In this document: positions 43,376 to 50,768 of the stretch, piece after piece | Layout of the letters: each line of letters starts with the position of its first letter | Numbering within the stretch: the stretch's first letter is position 1 | Source: OLB6 sp964467455 | Lineage (GTDB): Bacteria; Bacteroidota; Ignavibacteria; Kapaibacteriales; Kapaibacteriaceae | Length of the DNA stretch: 64,000 bases | Assembly (NCBI GenBank): GCA_964467455.1 | Contig: CAYXQJ010000019.1 | Location: 1 to 64,000 of the forward strand | Direction: 5' to 3' | Position numbers and translations under genes: made by a program | The notes under the pieces: generated by a model | Seen by the model: only the letters and a program-made list of their open reading frames with translations | What the model was told of the DNA's origin: nothing | Databases searched by the model: none

Positions 43376-44023
43376 ATGCGCCCTACACTGCACTACTTCC
43401 AGGACACGCTCTGCGGCTGGTGTTACGGCTTTGGCCCGGTGATGAACCGCATCGCAGAGGAGTGGGCCGACCGACTTGATGTACAGGTCTATGCCGGTGG
43501 AATGATCACCGGTGACCGTATCGGCCCCCTAAAAAACAAAGCAGCGTATATCGAGACGGCGTATCAGGAGGTGGAGCGACTGTCGGGCATCACCTTCGGC
43601 GATGCCTTTGTGCACGATGTCCTGGTAAAAGGCGAACTGACCCTTGAGTCGGTAACACCGGCCAAAGCTCTCGTCACGTATCGTGCGATGAGAGGTGAGG
43701 AGGGGGCGGTCCAGTTCGCTCATCGGTTGCAACAAGCGTTGTATCGCGACGGGATGGATCTTTCAATTGATGCGACCTACGCTGCCGTTGCCAATGAGGT
43801 CGACCTTGATGCGATGGAGTTCGTATCGCTGATGCACGATGATCGTGTGGCCGATGCCGTCCAAGAAGAGTTCGACTATGTGGCGGCTCTTGGCATCCAT
43901 GGTTTTCCGACCGTGCTGTTTGCTGAAGGCGAAGATGCACGGCTGTTAGCCAATGGGTTTACATCGTACGACGACATGACATTGCGCTTGAATGCCCTGA
44001 TGTCCTCACTACGGTCGGAGTGA
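43376..44023 (+). CDS. DsbA-family (FrnE-like) thiol protein
   Basis: The protein has 215 residues, thioredoxin fold with an inserted helical domain. The CxxC is CGWC in DTLCGWCYGFGP near residue 13, and the cis-proline loop is GIHGFPTVLF. No signal peptide, so cytoplasmic. This N-terminal form (YFQDTLCGWCYGF) belongs to the DsbA/FrnE/2-hydroxychromene isomerase-like group, often thiol isomerases with stress roles. The ATG at 43376 is supported by a promoter with -7 box 3 nt upstream; an earlier in-frame start at 43358 lies inside the promoter. It is next to a Crp/Fnr gene with a possible shared regulatory region. Confidence 0.87.
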   Translation: MRPTLHYFQDTLCGWCYGFGPVMNRIAEEWADRLDVQVYAGGMITGDRIGPLKNKAAYIETAYQEVERLSGITFGDAFVHDVLVKGELTLESVTPAKALVTYRAMRGEEGAVQFAHRLQQALYRDGMDLSIDATYAAVANEVDLDAMEFVSLMHDDRVADAVQEEFDYVAALGIHGFPTVLFAEGEDARLLANGFTSYDDMTLRLNALMSSLRSE

Positions 44024-44029
44024 TCAATC

Positions 44030-44575
44030 ATGTTTCTTGGACACTTTGGTGTGGCGTTTGCCGCAAAACGCGCAGAGGCGCAACTCTCTCTCGGTACCCT
44101 TGTTGCCGCTGCGATCTTTGTTGATCTGCTGTGGCCGCTCTTTTTGATCCTGGGTCTTGAGCACGTGGCAATCACTCCCGGCATCACGTTGATGACGCCG
44201 TTGGACTTTCACGACTATCCGATCACGCATTCACTCGTTGGGGCTGGAGCGTGGTCTGTGGTGTTTGGTTTGATGGTTTATGGAGTGACACGAATTCCCC
44301 GTAAAGGTTTGATAGGGGCTTCGTGGTCTTCAGTCATTGGTTGTTGGACCTGCTTGTCCATCGTCCGGACCTGCCGCTGTTGAGCAACAACGGTCCGAAG
44401 TTCGGTCTTGGTGCGTGGAACTCGATGCCGCTGACGTTGATCTTGGAACTCGGCATGTTAGCGCTCGGTGTGTGGCTGTATGTGCGCGCTACGCCGACAT
44501 CATGGGGCCGCCCCCTCCATCGGCAGAGGCGATCGGATATGTTGGACTATCGATGTGGCTGTTCGTGACGCACTC
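44030..44575 (+). pseudogene. Decayed multi-helix membrane-protein gene
   Basis: The N-terminal frame starts MFLGHFGVAFAAKR at 44030 and runs to about 44315 (ITHSLVGAGAWSVVFGLMVY). Then the frame changes: SHWLLDLLVHRPDLPLLSNN and GLGAWNSMPLTLILELGM continue one frame back. A third frame holds GPPPPSAEAIGYVGLSMWLF. The three pieces together are a conserved predicted hydrolase-like/metal-dependent membrane family, with a terminal-helix region of about 30 residues missing between LYVRAT and GPPPPS. The first break is at an AGGGGC run (44314-44320) where one added G would restore the frame; the second is a deletion. It may be a true pseudogene or partly an assembly error. Confidence 0.75.
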
Positions 44576-45113
44576 AGTCGTAGATCAACCGGATCTGAAA
44601 TTCGACCGTTGGTCCTTCTTCCGGAATGCGGGTAACAACAACATCGGAGAACGGTTCACCGGGGTCAGTGAGCGGTGTGCCCATGCCGATGATGGTACAC
44701 GGCACACTATGTGCTCTGCCTTCTGATCCCGACCACACGATCTGATGATACTGTTTCAAGGCATCGATCAGCTTGGCCTTAACATCGGCCTCCGTCATGT
44801 TCCACGCTTGACGGATCGGTGCAGCACATTCCCAGCGCACGCTTGCCGGCGGCTTTGGCCCGTCCCATGATGCAAGCGGTTCCGACATTTGCAACGGGGC
44901 ATTGTTAGAATCGAGGAACGCGCGCCAGGGGCGCACAAACATGTTGTCGAAAGCTGCTGGATCCTTGAGCATTGTGCCGCCCGTTGCCGTCGTGATCAAC
45001 ACACCAACGCTCAGGTCCGTGAACTCCGGCTTGATCGGCCCTACCGGATCCGGCGATAGCAACGATGCTGCCGCCAACCAACAACCACAGACCACTAACC
45101 ACATCCCACCCAT
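44574..45113 (-). CDS. Secreted protein of unknown function
   Basis: The 179-aa protein has a signal-peptide-like start (WLVVCGCWLAAASLLSPDP) and a compact alpha/beta remainder (EFTDLSVGVLITTATGG, WRAFLDSNNAPLQM, RIPEEGPTVEFQIRLIYD). The cysteines near residue 11 could make it a lipoprotein. I do not recognise the family. A start at 45104 is equally possible. It converges with the decayed gene at its 3' end and is divergent from the TPR gene at 45168. Confidence 0.65.
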   Translation of the reverse strand: MGGMWLVVCGCWLAAASLLSPDPVGPIKPEFTDLSVGVLITTATGGTMLKDPAAFDNMFVRPWRAFLDSNNAPLQMSEPLASWDGPKPPASVRWECAAPIRQAWNMTEADVKAKLIDALKQYHQIVWSGSEGRAHSVPCTIIGMGTPLTDPGEPFSDVVVTRIPEEGPTVEFQIRLIYD

Positions 45114-45129
45114 GGTACGCTCCCAGTGT

Positions 45130-45162
45130 TTTGCGATAAAAAACCCACCGCTGTTAACTTAG
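45130..45162 (+). promoter_or_regulatory. -33/-7 promoter of the 45168 gene, leaderless
   Basis: TTTG at 45130-45133 and TAACTTAG at 45155-45162 are 21 bp apart. The -7 box ends 5 nt before the ATG at 45168. Both elements fit the Bacteroidota pattern. Confidence 0.55.
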
Positions 45163-45167
45163 CGAAT

Positions 45168-46109
45168 ATGAAGCACCTAGTCTTAGTACTCGCAGCCGGA
45201 ATTCTGGTCACTGCCAGCCCCCTACATGCACAAACAAGTCCAAGTTTTTCAGAAGGCATCAAGGCCATTGAGGCGAAGGACTATGCCAAGGCGCGGACGC
45301 TCTTGTTCAAGGCCTTGGACGAAAGTGCCAACAAGGAAGAGACCTGGTATGCTCTGGGCTTTGTTGGACAGTACACCGAAGACTTCCGGTTGATGATCGA
45401 TGCCGGGAAGAAGGTCGCCGAGCTGAATCCCCAGCGTCGGGACGGATGGTACTTCATGGCCACGGGGTATTTCCAGAGCGGCATTATGGACTCTGTGGCA
45501 GTGCCTGCCCGCAAGCTCATTGAGATCGACCGTGATGTAGCGGAACGTGCCAATCTGATCAAGATCCTCCAGATCATGGGTCAGGATGAGAAGGGGCGAG
45601 CAGACAGTACCTTCTCCACGCCCGATAAAGCCATCAGCATTACGCTGCCGGCATCGTGGAGTACAAAACACGTAGACGACGATAAGGTCAAGCAGTGGTT
45701 CATCTCGTTGGAACCCGTTGTTGCCGACACCGATCTGTTTACGACCGGCGCGACGATCCGCTGGGTGCGACGCTTAGGGGCGTCGTTTCCAACAGTGAAG
45801 GGTGTGACCGATCCCAAGGCCCTCATCACCTTCTGGCGCGGATATGAAGCCGGACAACTCGGCAGCTTCAAGATCTTTCGTCGTGAACGCATCGACAGCG
45901 GATCCATCTCTATCGGCACATGGTCGGGAGAGATGATCACGGAGAAGCTGCAGGTGTTCGAGAACTCCTACGAGCTCACCAAGTTCGACATCGTCATGGC
46001 GCGCGAAGACGAGATCTTGACGATCGTGCTCGAATGCCCGTCACAGTATTGGTCTGTGTATCGCAAGCGGTTCGAGCAGGCGTTGAAGAGTGTGCGCGTG
46101 CAAGGGTGA
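45168..46109 (+). CDS. Secreted TPR protein
   Basis: The protein has 313 residues with a signal peptide (LVLAAGILVTASPLHAQ), TPR-like repeats in residues about 30-150 (AIEAKDYAKARTLLFKALDE, KKVAELNPQRRDGWYFMA) and a C-terminal alpha/beta domain (ISITLPASWS, YELTKFDIVMAREDEI) resembling lipoprotein-like/PsbP-type folds. Function unknown. I chose 45168 over an in-frame start at 45126 because the promoter places the message start here. The stop codon TGA (46107-46109) lies inside the GGGTGAAA repeat at 46101-46133. Confidence 0.78.
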   Translation: MKHLVLVLAAGILVTASPLHAQTSPSFSEGIKAIEAKDYAKARTLLFKALDESANKEETWYALGFVGQYTEDFRLMIDAGKKVAELNPQRRDGWYFMATGYFQSGIMDSVAVPARKLIEIDRDVAERANLIKILQIMGQDEKGRADSTFSTPDKAISITLPASWSTKHVDDDKVKQWFISLEPVVADTDLFTTGATIRWVRRLGASFPTVKGVTDPKALITFWRGYEAGQLGSFKIFRRERIDSGSISIGTWSGEMITEKLQVFENSYELTKFDIVMAREDEILTIVLECPSQYWSVYRKRFEQALKSVRVQG

Positions 46110-46133
46110 AAGGGTGGAAGGGTGAAAGGGTGA
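46101..46133 (+). repeat. GGGTGAAA/GGGTGGAA simple repeat
   Basis: About four degenerate units, such as AAGGGTGAAAGGGTGGAAGG. The same family, on the opposite strand, appears inside lnt at 431-468, and expanded at 50736-50768. It supplies the stop codon of the 45168 gene. Confidence 0.85.
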
Positions 46134-46148
46134 GCGCAACCTTTTTGT

Positions 46149-46174
46149 AGTGTTGCCGTCAAGGCACCAACACT
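46149..46174. promoter_or_regulatory. Inverted repeat AGTGTTG...CAACACT
   Basis: Seven-base perfect arms, 12 bp apart, 17 bp upstream of the ABC ATPase start. Possible operator or 5'-leader hairpin; no T-run follows. Confidence 0.3.
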
Positions 46175-46190
46175 TCTACTCCAAGGTCAT

Positions 46191-47063
46191 ATGTTGCTCA
46201 CGATCGACTCCCTCAGCAAGCAATATGCGAACGGCGTCCACGCCCTCAACAACGTCACCCTCACGATCGGTACCGGCATGTTCGGCCTCCTCGGACCCAA
46301 TGGGGCGGGCAAGTCCACGCTGATGCGGACCCTGGCCACCCTTCAAGATGCCGATTCCGGTACGGCCTTCCTCGGTGAGATCGACGTGCTCCGTGCGAAA
46401 GATGCCGTCCGCCGCACCCTCGGCTATCTGCCACAAGAGTTCGGCGTCTATCCCAAGACGTCGGCGCTCGAGTTGCTCAACCACCTCGCCGTCCTCAAGG
46501 GCTATACGTCGTCAGGTGAACGCTCCGACATGGTCGACCATCTCTTGCACAAGGTCAACCTCTACGAACACCGCAAAAAAGCTGTCAGTAGCTATTCAGG
46601 GGGCATGCGTCAGCGCTTTGGCATCGCCCAGTGCCTCATCGGTGATCCCAAGCTGGTGATCGTTGATGAGCCGACGGCCGGACTCGACCCCGGCGAACGC
46701 AATCGCTTCTACAACATCCTCAGCGAGATCGGCGAACAGGTGATCGTGATCCTCTCCACGCACATCGTGCAAGACGTGCGTGAACTGTGCACCAACATGG
46801 CCATCATGGACCGCGGCACGGTCCTCTACAGCGGCACCACCGATGATGCTCTTGCCCTCATCCGCGGCCGCGTCTACGAACAACGCATCGACCGCTCGGA
46901 ACTTCCCACATACGAGCAGTCACATCGTGTGATCAGCAACAAACTCGTCAGCGGCAAACCGCTCATCCACATCTTCTCCGAAACAGATCCCGGCAACGGC
47001 TTCACGCCCGCCGAAGAAACACTCGAAGATGTCTTCTTCGCCAAACTCAATTCGCTGATCTAA
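46191..47063 (+). CDS. ABC transporter ATP-binding protein
   Basis: The 290-aa ATPase has Walker A (LLGPNGAGKST near residue 35), the signature SYSGGMRQRFGIAQ (about 140), Walker B (LVIVDEPTAGLDP) and the H-loop STHIVQDV. It energises the ABC-2 type permease that starts 12 bp downstream. The permease carries an extracytoplasmic M1 peptidase, so the pair may couple transport or lipoprotein/peptide handling to proteolysis. A C-terminal extension (residues 230-290) follows the nucleotide-binding domain, as in other ABC-2 exporter ATPases. Confidence 0.94.
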   Translation: MLLTIDSLSKQYANGVHALNNVTLTIGTGMFGLLGPNGAGKSTLMRTLATLQDADSGTAFLGEIDVLRAKDAVRRTLGYLPQEFGVYPKTSALELLNHLAVLKGYTSSGERSDMVDHLLHKVNLYEHRKKAVSSYSGGMRQRFGIAQCLIGDPKLVIVDEPTAGLDPGERNRFYNILSEIGEQVIVILSTHIVQDVRELCTNMAIMDRGTVLYSGTTDDALALIRGRVYEQRIDRSELPTYEQSHRVISNKLVSGKPLIHIFSETDPGNGFTPAEETLEDVFFAKLNSLI

Positions 47064-47075
47064 ACCGGAGCCGTC

Positions 47076-50000
47076 ATGTTCACATTCGTCACGTATGAAT
47101 GGAAGCAATGGTCGCGCTCGCCGATGACCTGGATCTTCCTCCTGATCACTACCTTGATGGTCTTTGGTGCCACCACGTCCGACTCGATCATGATCGGAGG
47201 GGGCGTGGGCAGCGTCCACAAGAACGCCCCCATAGTGGTGCAGCAATACTACATGGTCATGTCGCTGATCTGCCTGCTGATGACGACCGGCTTCATGTCG
47301 GCCACCGCCAACCGCGACTTCAGCACGGGCATGTATCAGTTCGTCTTCACGTCGCCCATCTCCAAGCGCGACTACTTCTTCGGCAAGTTCTTCGGCGCCG
47401 CCACGATGGCCATGATCCCCTTGCTCGGCGTTAGTCTCGGCTCTCTGCTCGGCCCCCTCATGCCGTGGGTCGACGCCGAACGCTACGGCCCCGTCATCTG
47501 GTCCGGCCACCTCTACGGCTTCCTCGGCTTCGCCGTTCCCAACGTCCTCATCTCCGGCGTCGCCGTCTACGGCCTCGCCATCCTGTTCCGCAACAACCTC
47601 GTCTCCTTCGTCGGCACCATGGCCATCCTCGTTCTCTACGTTGTCAGCGGCGGCTATGCCAACAACATCGAACAAGAATGGATCTCCAACATCCTCGATC
47701 CCTTCGGCGCCCGCCCCTTCGGCACCCTCGCCAAGTACATGACCATCGACGAGCAAAACCTTACCGCCATCCCCCTCACCGGCGAATTCCTCACCAACCG
47801 CCTCCTTTGGCTCGCCATCGCTGCCGTCGCTCTCATAGTAATCTCTGCCAGATTCACTTTCTCAATACGAACCAAACGTTCCAAATTCTCCGACCCTGCT
47901 GTCGCCGACCCTGCTGTCGCCGTTTCTGCTGTCGCCGTGCGAGATGTCGCCGTGCGAGATGTCGCCGTGCGAGATGTCCCAGTCCGCGAAGTCGCCGACC
48001 GTGCCGTCGCCTCTTCTTTGCTCCATCTTCTGCTCTTCGAAGCAAAAGCCATCATCCGCAACCAAACCTTCCTCATCATTCTGCTGATCGGACTCATCAA
48101 CCTGGTGGCGGCGCTGAGTACGTTCACATCGGCGTATGGAAGTACGCGCTATCCGGTGACGTATTCGGTGATCGACACGATCCGCGGTTCGTTCTATCTT
48201 TTCGTGATCGGCATCATCACCTTCTACTCAGGCGTGGTGGTGTGGCGCGAGCGTGATGCGCGCATTGCCGAGATCGAAGATGCAACGTCAACATCCATCG
48301 GGTCGCGCCTCGTGGCCAAGACGTTCGCCTTGATGATCGCCTTGTGTTTGGTGATGGCGTCGACGATCCTCCTGGGTATCGTGGTGCAGGCACTCAACGG
48401 CTACACCAACTTCGAGGTCGGACAATATGTGATCAGCTTGCTGCTGCTCGACATGTCGGGCTTTGCCAGTCTCGTCATCATCGCCTTCCTCGCCCACTAT
48501 GCCGTCAACAACCGCTACTTGGCCTACTTCGTCTTTGTGGCCTTTGTGATCGCCAACCAATTCATCTGGGGGCCGCTCGACATTGAAAGCAACATGGTAG
48601 CCTTCGGCAAGACGCCGTACCTGATGTACTCCGATATGAACGGCTTCGGTCCGTTCGTTGAGGGACAAGTGTGGTTCTCGATCTACTGGACCATCGCCGC
48701 AGTCTTAGTCACCTACGTTGCCTACGGCCTTGCCATCCGCGGACTCGAGACATCCGCTACAAAACGATGGCAGATCCTGAAAGATCGCTTACGGAGTCAG
48801 CGCACACCGCTGATCGCAACGCTGATCCTCTTCTTCCTCTGCGGCGGCTTTGTGTTCTATAACACGCAGATTCTCAACACCTACACCACAAGCGACGTAG
48901 CCGAAGAAGAACGTCGCGACTACGAACTCACCTACAAGAAGTATCAAGATCTTCCACAGCCACACTGGGTGGCCTTGGACTATCATCTCGATCTCTATCC
49001 CGAAGAACGCGCCATCTTTGCCCTCGTCCGCGCAAAGGCAGTCAACAAAACGTCAACACCCATCACGCAGATCCACTTCACGATGCCCGGGTCCATGGAC
49101 TCCGTCATCATCAGCATGAAGGGGGCACGCATGACGCTCAATGACAAACGACTGTCGTACCGCATCTACACATTGGACCGCCCCCTTCAACCGAATGATA
49201 CGATCAACATCTCGGTGCGTGTGCAGAAGGTGAGCAAGGGGTTTGAGAATGAAGTGCAGTTCACGTCGTTGACGGAGAATGGGACGTTCTTGAACAACAC
49301 CGACATCATGCCGTCGTTCGGCTATAACAATGGCTACGAGATCGCCGACAAGAACGACCGTCGTGATCATGGCTTGCCGCCGCGTGAGCGCATGCCGCGG
49401 TTGAATGAGCAGAACATGAAGGCGCGTGCGACGAACTATCTCGACATGGACGCCGACCTAGTGAACGTGCGGACGGTGATCACCACGTCGGGCGATCAGA
49501 TCGCCGTAGCACCGGGATCGCTGCGTCGGGATTGGCGCAACGGACAAAGACGATCGTTCGAATATGTGCTCGATCATCCGTCGCAGAACTTCTACTCCTT
49601 CATCTCGGCGCGGTACGAGGTGCGACGTGAGAGGTGGAACGGCATCGATCTGGAGGTTTATCATATTCCGGAGCATGCGTATAACGTCGAAACGATGCTC
49701 ACGGCGATGAAGCGATCGCTCACATATTACACCACGCACTTCGGGCCGTATTATCATCGTCAGTGTCGGATCATCGAGTTCCCGCGTTATTCGTCCTTTG
49801 CGCAGGCCTTTCCCGGCACGATGCCGTATAGTGAGGGCATCGGATTCATCACGGACTTGCGTGATGTGAAGGGCGACGACATCGACTTTGTCTTCTTTGT
49901 GGTTGCGCACGAGATGGCGCACCAATATTGGGCGCATCAATTGATCGGAGCCAACATGCAAGGGTCGGAGATGTTGTCGGAGTCGTTCGCAGAATATTCT

Positions 50001-50693
50001 GCGTTGATGGTGATGGAGAAGGAGTACGGCAAGGACAAGATGAAGAAGTTCTTGTCGTACGAGATGGACCGCTACCTCTCGGGTCGCAGCAGTGAGGTGG
50101 AAGCAGAGCGACCACTGATGCAGACGGAGGGTCAGGCCTACATCCATTACTATAAGGGCTCGGTGGCCTTGTATTATCTCAAGGAGATGATCGGCGAAGA
50201 CAGTGTCAATGCCTCCTTGTCAGGTCTTCTGCGAGAGCACGGTTATCGCGAAGCGCCGTATCCGACATCGTTGCATGCCGTGCGTGCTTTTCGTGCCAGG
50301 ACACCGGACACTCTGCAGTATTTGATCGATGACCTCTTCGAGAACATCACCATCTTCAACAACCGCGTTGTGGATGCTACGGCGAAGAAGGTGGGTAAAG
50401 AGTACGAGGTCACCCTTACAACGATCACCGAAAAGATCCACGCCGACTCTGTCGGCAAGGAGACCGCCGCGCCGCTGCGAGACTTCATCGACGTTGCCGT
50501 CTTTGCAGAGGACGCATCGTATACAGATCCCGGTAAGCCCCTTCTCAAAAAGAGGGTGAAGATCACCAAGAGTAACAATACCTTTACGCTACGCGTCAAG
50601 GAGCGTCCTCACCAGGTTGGCATTGATCCGTATAATTTGCTGGTGGATAGGATGCCGGAGGATAACATCAAGGGTGTAAGGGTTGAGGGTTGA
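47076..50693 (+). CDS. ABC-2 permease fused to an M1-family aminopeptidase
   Basis: The protein has 1205 residues. Residues about 1-260 and 315-600 are two ABC-2-type membrane blocks with about six helices each. Residues about 270-313 are a linker of AVRDV-type pentapeptide repeats coded by tandem DNA repeats (47886-48015). From about 640 the protein is an M1 peptidase, with zinc motif H945-E946-M-A-H949 and E969 (SESFAEYSA) as third ligand; the GAMEN-type exopeptidase loop is not obvious, while PGTMPYSEGIG may stand in for it. The fusion is known in Bacteroidota. The peptidase is expected on the periplasmic side. Substrates unknown. The stop lies in a repeat tract at 50670-50768. Confidence 0.9.
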   Translation: MFTFVTYEWKQWSRSPMTWIFLLITTLMVFGATTSDSIMIGGGVGSVHKNAPIVVQQYYMVMSLICLLMTTGFMSATANRDFSTGMYQFVFTSPISKRDYFFGKFFGAATMAMIPLLGVSLGSLLGPLMPWVDAERYGPVIWSGHLYGFLGFAVPNVLISGVAVYGLAILFRNNLVSFVGTMAILVLYVVSGGYANNIEQEWISNILDPFGARPFGTLAKYMTIDEQNLTAIPLTGEFLTNRLLWLAIAAVALIVISARFTFSIRTKRSKFSDPAVADPAVAVSAVAVRDVAVRDVAVRDVPVREVADRAVASSLLHLLLFEAKAIIRNQTFLIILLIGLINLVAALSTFTSAYGSTRYPVTYSVIDTIRGSFYLFVIGIITFYSGVVVWRERDARIAEIEDATSTSIGSRLVAKTFALMIALCLVMASTILLGIVVQALNGYTNFEVGQYVISLLLLDMSGFASLVIIAFLAHYAVNNRYLAYFVFVAFVIANQFIWGPLDIESNMVAFGKTPYLMYSDMNGFGPFVEGQVWFSIYWTIAAVLVTYVAYGLAIRGLETSATKRWQILKDRLRSQRTPLIATLILFFLCGGFVFYNTQILNTYTTSDVAEEERRDYELTYKKYQDLPQPHWVALDYHLDLYPEERAIFALVRAKAVNKTSTPITQIHFTMPGSMDSVIISMKGARMTLNDKRLSYRIYTLDRPLQPNDTINISVRVQKVSKGFENEVQFTSLTENGTFLNNTDIMPSFGYNNGYEIADKNDRRDHGLPPRERMPRLNEQNMKARATNYLDMDADLVNVRTVITTSGDQIAVAPGSLRRDWRNGQRRSFEYVLDHPSQNFYSFISARYEVRRERWNGIDLEVYHIPEHAYNVETMLTAMKRSLTYYTTHFGPYYHRQCRIIEFPRYSSFAQAFPGTMPYSEGIGFITDLRDVKGDDIDFVFFVVAHEMAHQYWAHQLIGANMQGSEMLSESFAEYSALMVMEKEYGKDKMKKFLSYEMDRYLSGRSSEVEAERPLMQTEGQAYIHYYKGSVALYYLKEMIGEDSVNASLSGLLREHGYREAPYPTSLHAVRAFRARTPDTLQYLIDDLFENITIFNNRVVDATAKKVGKEYEVTLTTITEKIHADSVGKETAAPLRDFIDVAVFAEDASYTDPGKPLLKKRVKITKSNNTFTLRVKERPHQVGIDPYNLLVDRMPEDNIKGVRVEG
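47886..48015 (+). repeat. In-frame tandem repeat coding the permease-peptidase linker
   Basis: The unit is near GTCGCCGTGCGAGAT (15 bp), with earlier units near GACCCTGCTGTCGCC. The translation is a run of AVADPAVAV/AVRDVAVRDV. It lies between the two permease blocks. Confidence 0.85.
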
Positions 50694-50768
50694 GGGTAGA
50701 GGGTTGAGGGTAGAGGGTAGAGGGTAGAGTCAAGGGTGAAAGGGTGAAAGGGTGAAAGGGTGAAAGGA
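50670..50768 (+). repeat. GGGTTGAGGGTAGA and GGGTGAAA simple repeats
   Basis: The left part repeats GGGTTGAGGGTAGAG-type units (to about 50729); the right part repeats GGGTGAAA four times. It holds the stop codon of the permease-M1 gene (50691-50693), fills the intergenic space, and its last AAAGG comes just before the ATG at 50768, so it probably also provides that gene's ribosome site. Confidence 0.9.

Noticed and set aside
46920..47756. Minus-strand acidic open frame opposite the ABC genes
   Set aside because: Glu/Asp/Gly-rich composition is the complement of the permease coding bias. No real gene features.
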